DNA of 34,648 bases from a virus: positions 1 to 34,648 of the IMG/VR virus record IMGVR_UViG_3300011185_000005. The stretch is one strand, 5' to 3'. A program made the position numbers and the translations under genes. A model generated the notes under the pieces. The model was not told the origin of the DNA. It made no database searches and saw only the letters and a list, made by a program, of their open reading frames with translations. Position 1 is the stretch's first letter; each line of letters begins with the position of its first letter. Shown piece by piece: positions 1 through 6,800 of the stretch.

Positions 1-7
1 ATTTCAT
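1..7 (-). CDS. Probable 5' end of next gene (partial)
   Basis: An ATG on the minus strand at 7-5 is preceded by GGAGAG about six bases upstream, a good ribosome binding site. Only two codons are in the window, so the product cannot be named. It would continue the leftward gene series. Confidence 0.4.
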
Positions 8-17
8 ATAGTCTCTC

Positions 18-60
18 CGAAAAAAAAAAAATAAAAAGAAGAATCAAGCAGTTTAACGAC
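18..60 (-). terminator. Weak terminator-like hairpin with long T run
   Basis: On the minus strand an imperfect hairpin (CAAG...CTTG arms, one internal mismatch) follows the 89-residue gene. It is followed by a T-rich stretch that includes 12 consecutive T (A20-A31 on the plus strand). The stem is weak, so termination efficiency is uncertain. The ribosome binding site of the next gene follows immediately. Confidence 0.4.
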
Positions 61-81
61 TTGCTCAGGTCGGAGGTTCAC

Positions 82-351
82 TTAGACTTCTTGTAGAGTT
101 CCTTCTACTTCTACTTCTTCTTCTTCATTTTTCTGTCCCCGGAAGGACAGTGCACCTGGGTTCGACTGCATGTACTGCCAACCCAACGATGCTACAGCTG
201 ATACAGAACTAGTAATGTAGAGCCCTGTGAAGAAGCTATCAGGGATAACTGTCAGTCCGAAGAATGACGTATACGAAGGCAGCGTGATCACGATGAACGA
301 CGTGAAGGAAATTGCGAAGACAACACAGAACTTGACGAAGATGTGGCTCAT
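82..351 (-). CDS. Small two-helix membrane protein, unknown function
   Basis: This encodes 89 residues with a hydrophobic segment at about 4-24 and a second at about 40-58. A charged tail rich in Glu follows (residues 75-84). The ATG has AGGAG six bases upstream. The topology would suit a second holin or another inner-membrane protein, but no family signature was recognised. It is preceded by one copy of a duplicated promoter/hairpin module, so it is probably transcribed from its own promoter in addition to any read-through from the 226-residue gene. The function is unassigned. What is visible is membrane topology and a likely cytoplasmic acidic tail. Confidence 0.7.
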   Translation of the reverse strand: MSHIFVKFCVVFAISFTSFIVITLPSYTSFFGLTVIPDSFFTGLYITSSVSAVASLGWQYMQSNPGALSFRGQKNEEEEVEVEGTLQEV

Positions 352-376
352 AACATACTCCTAATAACATTGATAG

Positions 377-431
377 ATGAAAAGTCTTATGGGATGCTCT
401 TCATATAAGATACCCCTTTTTCCGCAGTTAA
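377..431 (-). promoter_or_regulatory. Promoter plus hairpin module, copy A
   Basis: On the minus strand a TTAACT hexamer (426-431) overlaps the stop codon of the 226-residue gene. It is followed at a 17-base spacing by TTATAT (403-408), the layout of a sigma70-type promoter although the -10 match is poor. A 38-base block (377-414) matches 1411-1448 at 35 of 38 positions. It contains an 8-bp inverted repeat (377-384 with 397-404). The block ends 26 bases upstream of the 89-residue gene. Promoter activity is inferred from spacing and duplication, not shown. Confidence 0.5.
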
Positions 432-1108
432 CCGGGACGTATAATTCCACTATCGACTTCAATTTGCACTCTACGTGACTCTTTTGCTTCTAATAGTAAG
501 CTAGCTGCATAACTCCGCGCATACGCTGCTGGATCACGACTCTTATCGAGATGTACAAAGCCATGACCATCAATCCAATGGAAGAACGTATTACGATTGA
601 AGTCATCACTCTTCATTTCTTCCTGTGTTTTCTTGATTTTAAATCCTGCGTGATATGTCTTGGGTGCAAAAATCAACCACGGACCCCATGTGTGAACCGC
701 AGCCTTCCTGACGAGCAAACGACGCGCATCGTCACCTGGATCCATTTCAGGATGTATTTTATAATCAAAGGCCAGAAACTGATCTGCTCGTTCTGCTACC
801 GCACGATCGTATTTGTCACCTCTAGCTAGACGATCGAGGGTCCTATTCAAGACTTCATGCTCAAACGCACCAAATTCAGAAGCCTCGTGAGAAAATCCGT
901 CATCACGGAATCGGGTGCTGTTGTGATCTACTTGGTCCTTGTGAGGGTCTTCTCCGGGAAGTGGTACTGGAGGACGAATGCTAATTGGTGCTACAGAGTC
1001 CAACGCAGCATGCAATGTGTCTACTCCTTCTTGAAGCACTGAAAGCCTGGTTATAATCTGAGCAAGCTCAGTTCGTGCTTCTGTCCATTCTGCTTCGAAA
1101 TTTTCCAT
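428..1108 (-). CDS. Hypothetical protein, 226 aa, N-terminal coiled coil
   Basis: The ATG is preceded by AGGAG at good spacing, and that site overlaps the stop of the 33-residue gene just upstream. The first 40 or so residues have heptad-like leucine/isoleucine spacing typical of a coiled coil. A Pro-rich linker follows at about 41-55, then a mixed charged globular part with many Asp, Arg and His residues (for example HTWGPW near residue 140). There is no signal peptide or membrane segment. I do not recognise a family. It lies outside the virion gene block, after the lysis genes, so a structural role is not implied by position. Confidence 0.7.
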   Translation of the reverse strand: MENFEAEWTEARTELAQIITRLSVLQEGVDTLHAALDSVAPISIRPPVPLPGEDPHKDQVDHNSTRFRDDGFSHEASEFGAFEHEVLNRTLDRLARGDKYDRAVAERADQFLAFDYKIHPEMDPGDDARRLLVRKAAVHTWGPWLIFAPKTYHAGFKIKKTQEEMKSDDFNRNTFFHWIDGHGFVHLDKSRDPAAYARSYAASLLLEAKESRRVQIEVDSGIIRPG

Positions 1109-1117
1109 ATTGTGCTC

Positions 1118-1219
1118 CTAGTTAATTAGCTGATCTACTAATAGAAAAAGTCCTACAAAGAAGACTCCAATACCTGCGAGTCCAATGAGTGCTCTAATAC
1201 TCTCTTTTAATGTATTCAC
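1118..1219 (-). CDS. 33-residue single-span membrane microprotein
   Basis: A GTG start at 1219-1217 overlaps the TGA stop of the 55-residue gene as GTGA, with GAGGGG upstream as ribosome binding site. The frame runs 33 codons to TAG at 1118-1120. That stop merges into the AGGAG site of the following gene. The protein is a short basic/acidic head followed by one hydrophobic span (about residues 9-28, including LAGIGVFFVGLFLLV). The translational coupling on both sides and the clean membrane helix argue that it is real. The function is unknown; a lysis accessory or inner-membrane regulator are possibilities only. Confidence 0.6.
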   Translation of the reverse strand: MNTLKESIRALIGLAGIGVFFVGLFLLVDQLIN

Positions 1220-1383
1220 TTAACACCCCTCTTTTCGAGCGTTTGGATTTGCGCTGTCAACTTGTCAAAGCGACGCCATTCATGTTCAGCTGAAACATCT
1301 CTCATATTTGAGCGATGATGCATTGCGAGATGTCGTGATGCGTTTCTACGCTGTTTTAGGATCTTCAATTTTTCGCTATTCAT
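1216..1383 (-). CDS. Small basic hypothetical protein, 55 aa
   Basis: Three in-frame ATGs exist, at 1404, 1389 and 1383. The one at 1383 is chosen because AAGGAA lies about seven bases upstream, while the same site is too close to the ATG at 1389 and lies downstream of the one at 1404. The product is rich in Arg, Lys and His and is probably helical, ending in a leucine-spaced segment. It follows copy B of the duplicated promoter module and is coupled by a GTGA overlap to the 33-residue membrane microprotein. No family was recognised. A nucleic-acid-binding role would fit the charge but is a guess. Confidence 0.6.
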   Translation of the reverse strand: MNSEKLKILKQRRNASRHLAMHHRSNMRDVSAEHEWRRFDKLTAQIQTLEKRGVK

Positions 1384-1410
1384 TATCATTTTCCTTATTA
1401 ACATTTAAAA

Positions 1411-1465
1411 ATGAAAAGTCTTATTAGATGCTTTTCATATAAGATACCGTTTTTTCAGTTGTTAA
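1411..1465 (-). promoter_or_regulatory. Promoter plus hairpin module, copy B
   Basis: TTAACA (1460-1465), a 17-base spacer and TTATAT (1437-1442) are laid out as in copy A. The 38-base block 1411-1448 is nearly identical to 377-414. Its hairpin is a perfect 8-bp inverted repeat (1411-1418 with 1431-1438), whereas copy A keeps pairing through a G-U. It lies just after the terminator of the lysis cassette and 28 bases before the 55-residue gene, which suggests transcription restarts here. Confidence 0.55.
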
Positions 1466-1473
1466 AGCTTGGT

Positions 1474-1503
1474 AAAAAAGCCCCTGAAGTATTCCTCAGG
1501 GGC
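1474..1503 (-). terminator. Intrinsic terminator after lysis cassette
   Basis: The minus strand has an 8-bp perfect stem (GCCCCTGA with TCAGGGGC) and an 8-base loop, followed by six T. It starts six bases after the endolysin stop codon. This is a textbook Rho-independent terminator closing the holin/endolysin unit. Confidence 0.9.
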
Positions 1504-1509
1504 ATAATG

Positions 1510-1836
1510 TTAATAAGTGCGTTGAAAATGCGGAGAATCTTTAAAATTCTCCCAGAACATCCCGGCTTTATTTTGTGGACTTAGTGTTTCCCAAAATATT
1601 CCTAAATGTTCAGGATACACTAATTTACCGTCCATTGTAAAATGTAAGTCGGCAGCAAGCTTTTTAAGATGCATGCTGTTCATAGTTTGACTTCGCCCGG
1701 TGCGTACATAATACGATTGCTGTTCTAGACCTCTTTGTACTTCACCTATTCTCACCTCAAAGCCAAGTCTAAAAGCTTCGGAGAGAAGACAATTGAGATC
1801 TCTACTAAATTTTTCTTGCTCTTTACCTAGACTCAT
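1510..1836 (-). CDS. Endolysin, M15-family L-Ala-D-Glu peptidase type
   Basis: This 108-residue protein should cleave the peptide stems of peptidoglycan to release progeny. It carries the peptidase M15 zinc-site pattern: His56 and Asp63 in SMHLKKLAAD (SxHxxxxAxD) and His103 in DSPH, preceded by Asp100 in a DxxH arrangement. The same spacing of His, Asp, Asp and His is known from the phage T5 endolysin. The length fits a single-domain enzyme; there is no cell-wall-binding domain and no signal peptide, so it needs a holin to reach the wall. Its start overlaps the holin stop by ATGA, and an intrinsic terminator follows. The family call is firm; the exact bond is inferred. Confidence 0.88.
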   Translation of the reverse strand: MSLGKEQEKFSRDLNCLLSEAFRLGFEVRIGEVQRGLEQQSYYVRTGRSQTMNSMHLKKLAADLHFTMDGKLVYPEHLGIFWETLSPQNKAGMFWENFKDSPHFQRTY

Positions 1837-2375
1837 CTTTCTGCCATCTTTCGCAAGAGCTGGTCTTTGATTGCATCTTTATTTTTAGAGCCTTGGCTAG
1901 AGCCAAAGAAGAACGCAATGATTTGTGCAATTATTGTACCAAGCACAAAGCCAAGTACAGTATCGGCAAATCTAGTATTTTCAAAAGGGATCTCTAAAAA
2001 CGTAATAGCAAACACAAAAGCTATTGCAGCTAGAGACCACATAAGAGCAAACCAATAAACAAAGCGTTTAGCAAACGGGTCTTCTTGTTTCAAAGCAACC
2101 ATTTGCAATGCACGGGCATTACCTGTATCTTTGAGATACATTTCTTTTGTTTCTTTTTCTAGTAAATTGTCTTGATGCTTAAGACGAAGCAATTCTTCTT
2201 CGTGCTCCATCTCAAACTCTCTTAACGTTAGAAAGTCAGCTTCTGAAAGACTTTCTTTACTTAGATCGACTCCAGTCTTTTCCTCGAGCCAATCTTTACC
2301 TTTAGCCATAGCTGCATTAGCAACCAAGTCCAAACCTTTCTTGAGCAAAGGGAGTAAAAATATAGGGATTGCCAT
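1833..2375 (-). CDS. Holin-like membrane protein
   Basis: This 180-residue protein has an amphipathic/hydrophobic N terminus (1-20), a long charged coiled-coil-like middle (40-95) and two strong membrane spans at about 104-127 and 138-158. Its C-terminal tail is basic. The architecture resembles the gene-transfer-agent/phage holin group with about three hydrophobic segments. It overlaps the M15 endolysin gene by ATGA, the classic holin-endolysin pairing, which supports a role in permeabilising the inner membrane at lysis. The start has AAAGGAAA upstream. It follows a 359-base noncoding gap that may hold its promoter. No spanin gene was recognised nearby. Confidence 0.72.
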   Translation of the reverse strand: MAIPIFLLPLLKKGLDLVANAAMAKGKDWLEEKTGVDLSKESLSEADFLTLREFEMEHEEELLRLKHQDNLLEKETKEMYLKDTGNARALQMVALKQEDPFAKRFVYWFALMWSLAAIAFVFAITFLEIPFENTRFADTVLGFVLGTIIAQIIAFFFGSSQGSKNKDAIKDQLLRKMAER

Positions 2376-2734
2376 TATCTATTTCCTTTAGTAAATTTAT
2401 AAGGATTATTCATTTATTAACCAATGAGCAACTAACAACCTTAGAAACCTTATAAAAACATTAATAATCCCTGTAATCCACCTTTAATCATTTAGGTAAT
2501 AGGGGGGGGACGTCTTGGGTTATTTAACAGAAAGTTTCAAGTTGAAGCTGATAGGTACCAACCTATCCAATATATTCTTTATTTAAAATCAAAATGCTAC
2601 ATAAGTTCAATACAGTCGTTCGCTCTCGATAGGGGTCAGGGGGCATGGGTACGCCCCAAAACCGTTCGAAAACACCGCTGACGGACGTCTCAGGAGGCCA
2701 CGCTAAGCAACCCGCGTCCGTAGAAGTATCAAGT
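2376..2734 (-). other. 359-base noncoding gap with several hairpins
   Basis: No convincing gene lies here. Structure on the minus strand includes a 7-bp inverted repeat with a 27-base interior (2681-2687 with 2715-2721), a GC-rich hairpin (2640-2657) with a four-base loop, and a 7-bp hairpin GATAGGT/ACCTATC (2550-2567). A run of eight G occurs near 2502-2509. The right half is GC-rich and the left half strongly AT-rich. It separates the tail genes from the lysis cassette, so a lysis promoter, leader RNA or small RNA is plausible. No consensus promoter could be assigned with confidence. Confidence 0.6.
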
Positions 2735-3226
2735 TTACGTAAGTTGAGACTGATCTTGAGTGTCTAATAAGAATTCTTTGTGATCTGCATAAGTGTACAG
2801 TTTCATTATTTCGTCATCTTCATCAGGGTACAGCTTTGCGCTATGACAGGTAATAAACATAGAATCTTGAAAAGCATAACCTGCACGCTTGGTACCAATG
2901 GGTGTCCGATTGATAGAGTAGCCATTAATTTCGACTGACCCCTCATCAGCGGTCCAAATAACCATATGCCCAAAAGCCATTATTGCAACATGTTCTGTCC
3001 TATGTATAGCACCGATCAAGAAAGTACCTGCAGGTATAAAGCATTCTCTTACATAAATACCATCAGCATAATTATGAGATATCTTAGGATTATCTTGTCT
3101 TAACTGAGCTAAGTTCTTCTCGATAAATTCGAGCTTTTCAATAGAAAGATGTCCCTCAGACATCAATTGAGTCAGGTTATGAGGGACCATCTCTCGCTTG
3201 GATCTTAGCATACTTAGACTACGCAA
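2735..3226 (-). CDS. Cupin-like phage protein of unknown role
   Basis: This is about 163 residues. The middle part reads like a small beta-barrel (cupin-like) domain: 'RECFIPAGTFLIGAIHRTEH' at about 61-80, a glycine turn, then 'GTKRAGYAFQDSMFITCHSA'. Proteins with the PAGT...H...GxKRA pattern recur in tailed-phage genomes near tail fibre genes, usually unannotated. His75 and His79 could bind metal, but this is inference. The start is taken as TTG at 3226 because GGAG lies six bases upstream, while the later in-frame ATGs lack a site. It overlaps the DUF4376-type gene by eight bases, implying coupling. Confidence 0.65.
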   Translation of the reverse strand: MRSLSMLRSKREMVPHNLTQLMSEGHLSIEKLEFIEKNLAQLRQDNPKISHNYADGIYVRECFIPAGTFLIGAIHRTEHVAIMAFGHMVIWTADEGSVEINGYSINRTPIGTKRAGYAFQDSMFITCHSAKLYPDEDDEIMKLYTYADHKEFLLDTQDQSQLT

Positions 3227-3815
3227 TAGGGTCTCCGTAGTCTATTGGATCAACTCCTGCAATTGTCGTTTCAGCGTCTACTTGACCTTTCAAATCTGCA
3301 GCATATTGGTATTCAGTTGTCGCTTGTGAAATTAGCTCTTCGCTTAGAGCCTTTAAGTTCGAACTAGTGAATGACACTCTAGTTCCGTCTGCGGTTACAA
3401 TGTCGATATTGGTTGCAACTTGTGTGTGTTCACGACGTACAACTTCAGCTGCTATATACACTCTAAATAACGTATCAGCAGGATATGTGTTACCAGCGTA
3501 AGCAATATCTGCTGCAATAGCCTCATCTCGCTCTTCTTTAATGCTCTCCCACTTCGCATCTTTAGCTTCTTGAAGAGTACGAGATTCGATCCAGTTTCCA
3601 TTCACAATATCCCACGTACTATTTACAGGAGGAATTCTAGGGACACCCGTTAAAGTGACTGTTTCAGGACTTGCTGTATAGGTATAGAAATACTCATTTT
3701 TTACAATATCTGCAGGTAACGTTATTACAGGCTCAATCCAAGAGCCACCAGGGGCATCAATACCTTCCATGTAACCTACAATATAATCATTCTTTAAATA
3801 TATGTATTTATTCAT
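3219..3815 (-). CDS. Tail fibre-associated protein with DUF4376-like domain
   Basis: This 198-residue protein begins with a short beta-rich segment and a WDIVNGNW motif near residues 68-75. The rest (about 85-185) resembles the DUF4376 domain found at the C terminus of phage tail fibre or fibre-assembly proteins: 'ERDEAIAADIAYAGNTYPAD' followed by a helical VVRREHTQV...SFTSSNLKALSEEL region. The gene starts by ATGA overlap with the end of the J-like tail tip gene, so it is translated with it. A role as accessory or chaperone of the tail tip fibre is inferred from this position. The family assignment is by pattern only. Confidence 0.68.
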   Translation of the reverse strand: MNKYIYLKNDYIVGYMEGIDAPGGSWIEPVITLPADIVKNEYFYTYTASPETVTLTGVPRIPPVNSTWDIVNGNWIESRTLQEAKDAKWESIKEERDEAIAADIAYAGNTYPADTLFRVYIAAEVVRREHTQVATNIDIVTADGTRVSFTSSNLKALSEELISQATTEYQYAADLKGQVDAETTIAGVDPIDYGDPIA

Positions 3816-6800
3816 CGTTTTGCTCCTAACACGATTAAGTCTACATTCACAGACGTAAGCGTTTTGGTAGAGTTACTGTGACCCGCTCCTGCTGACAAGT
3901 GGACTTTGATCGAATGAGAACCTGCAGGTAGATTAATAGAACCTAAAGAAGTTAAGTTCACAGCGCTTGAACTGAAGCCCTCAGCAGAATCTGTGACAAT
4001 ATTGTTATTTACTTTAACCTTCTGTAGAACTGTCGCTGACGAACTACCTGAGGGGTATGCTGATAGAACACACATTATCAAGACAGGTGCACTGCTCATG
4101 CCCGGTGGTAATGTTAGCTGGTAATTAAAATTAATTACATTCGCACCAGCAGGTGTAAGAGTAAAAGGTGCATCCCAAAATGTTGCATAACGGGGTACTG
4201 TAATCGCATTATTTGCTAGTTGAAGTGTATCTACAGAAAGATCTTTAATGTAGGAACCTCTAAGACCATCTGCACCGGGTGTACCGAATCCAAATTTAGC
4301 AACTACCGTAGGTTGACCACCTGTCAGATTTATAGGGTCTCTAATTACTAGTTTATTAAAATATGCAACACCTTCTTCAGTATTCTCATTACCTAGTAAC
4401 CAACCTGTAGCAGAAGGATAGTCATAGTTCCAAGAAGATAACCTTCCTTTTATTCTAAGCTTAATACCAGCAGTAGGATCAAATAGAATCTCAGCAGGAT
4501 TAGCTAAGGTCTGTTTTAATCCTAGATGAAAACCTCCATCTGGTCTGAAAATAAAGCCAGTATTATTAGAGTCACCAACAAAGGTTTTACCTGATTTTAT
4601 TGACCCTCCTGAAACTGTAATATCACCAGTCACACTAAGGACACCAGTATTTACGCTAATTGCAGATAGACTACCTACTGTGAGGCTTGCCCAAAAAGGC
4701 TTTCCCCAAGTAGTTATAGTAGTTGCAGGGTCATGCGTACCTATTGTCATCCATAACCGATGGTTCACAGGGATTACAGGTTGAGTGCCACTCCAAACTT
4801 CAGACATACCCCACGCATTGTTCGCAGGATAATTTGCTTCGCCCGTTGAAGTGTTCTCTTCATTTTCTGGACTTAGTCCTAGAGGAGCTATAGCGTAAGC
4901 TGTTCTAGTATAAGCACCAGAATCACCAGGAGCTCCTGCTTCACCCTTGATCCTAATCGGTGCAGACCACAGCCCTGCTACCCCACCTTCAACAAGTCTA
5001 GTCCGCATCCATATTGTATCTGCAGTAGCCTCATCTACCCAAGAAGAACCATCAGGTGGATCACTGGGATCATCTGAAAATTGAAACTCTCGAGTGTCAC
5101 CATTTTGTGCAAATAGTGCAGGTGTAGACCAGCTAGCGTCTTGGGGAGAAGATCCATCTACTGTAAAGATGCGTTTTGAAGAATATACAGGGATAGTTCC
5201 TCCAGGAATACCATCCGACCATCCATCTAAAGGGTTAGGTAAAGGTGACGCGTAGTTACCTCCTGAAGGTGTTGCAGGTGCAGATGTCGCTCTCTTGAAG
5301 GCATACGAAGCAAATGCACTCGCAGCTGCAACACTGGAAATAATTTCCATAGCAAAGAATGGAGCGGTCCAAGATATTGTAGTAGTGCTTACATTTGCAG
5401 CTTCTGTAAGTAAGCCACCCAACCTATAGAGTGTATGAGCATTGCTGGGTGCTACTGGAACACCTTGTGACCAACCAGCTGGGACTGAATCTAATACACC
5501 GCTATTCCAATTAAAAACACTAGCAGATAGCGGAGTTGTAGGAGGAGGCCCACCTGTAGGCTCCCATCTATAAATATAAACTTTTTCTGTTTGAGTACCT
5601 TCCGTAGCTGCTTGGAAAAAGACTTCACCGTCTCCAGCGCGATCTGCCCAATCAATTGATGTGTTTTCCGTTCCTGCTGCAACTTCTAAAAAGAGCCTTG
5701 CTTCGTATGCTCTTACCCTAGATTGAGCGCCATTAGGAGCAGGAGGCAATGTTAACTCCCAACCCCTATTGAGCGGATCTAATAATGCACCGTGTGCTCT
5801 AGAAGGGTTCCATTGATAGTTCGAAGAGACGCTAGTCAAATCAGAAGCATTAGGAAATGTCTCAGACCATATGAACAATCTAGTAGTAGTCGAAATTGTA
5901 GGCTCATCTCCCACAATAACAGGAGTCGTCCAATTGAGATTATTAGTGTTTAACCCATAAATACCTGGAACAGTAGCTTCTGCTTGACTCTTGTATAAGA
6001 GGCCTTCTCCTTCTGGTACCACAGCTGTCCATTCATACGTACCACCGTTAGAAAAAGGAGGCGTAAAGATGTCAAGTCCAAAGAAAAATGAACCGTCAGA
6101 ACCGTTAGGGTCACCTGGCGTACTTGGACTAGTTGCGCCCGGAGGCGTTCGGTAATAGGCTGTTAAAGTGTGGCTGCTTAAAGATGAATCCACAAGTCTT
6201 ACATTAGACCAAATTATCTCTTCTACTAGAGTTTCCGGATATGTAGTCGAAACAGTTGCTTCTATGTAGAAAAGATTACCTACTACTGTACTTGGGTCAT
6301 ATTCTGCTATTGCGATATCATACGCAATATTAGGATCAGCATACCAAGCCACTGGAGGGGTTAAGAGAGAACCATTGAAGTCATATTCCCCGTCATCCCA
6401 TCCTAGAAGCGTTGAAGGATCTACCCCTAATATATCATCTCGGGTCCATTTATAAGCTCTTATTGCAGCAGTACTTCCAAGTAAACTATTGGCACCGATA
6501 ATTGTCTCATGACGTGGCCACCCTACCCCAGTAGCCATGTCAAACTCAGGAGCAATATTACCATAAGAATCTCTGGCAATAACCGTAAACGTTACAATAC
6601 CCGGAGCAAGCATTGGGATATCAAGATAACGATCCCTAGTAGAACCAATATGAATCCAGCTAGCACCTACAGTGATTGTATTAGCAGGTTGTGGTAGATA
6701 ACGTACATCATAGCTAATTCCAGAACCTTCTGAGAAAGCCCATGTTAATGTACCACTCCTCAAGAGATTACCTTGAACATCTTCATTAGCAGTATATAGT

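Noticed and set aside
20-31. Run of twelve A as a slippage or regulatory site
   Set aside because: It lies between genes and is explained by the T-rich tail of a weak terminator.
2640-2657. GC-rich hairpin considered as a terminator
   Set aside because: No T run follows it on the minus strand, so it does not fit an intrinsic terminator.
2681-2721. 7-bp arms considered as a tRNA acceptor stem
   Set aside because: The 27-base interior is much too short for a tRNA and has no anticodon or T-arm.
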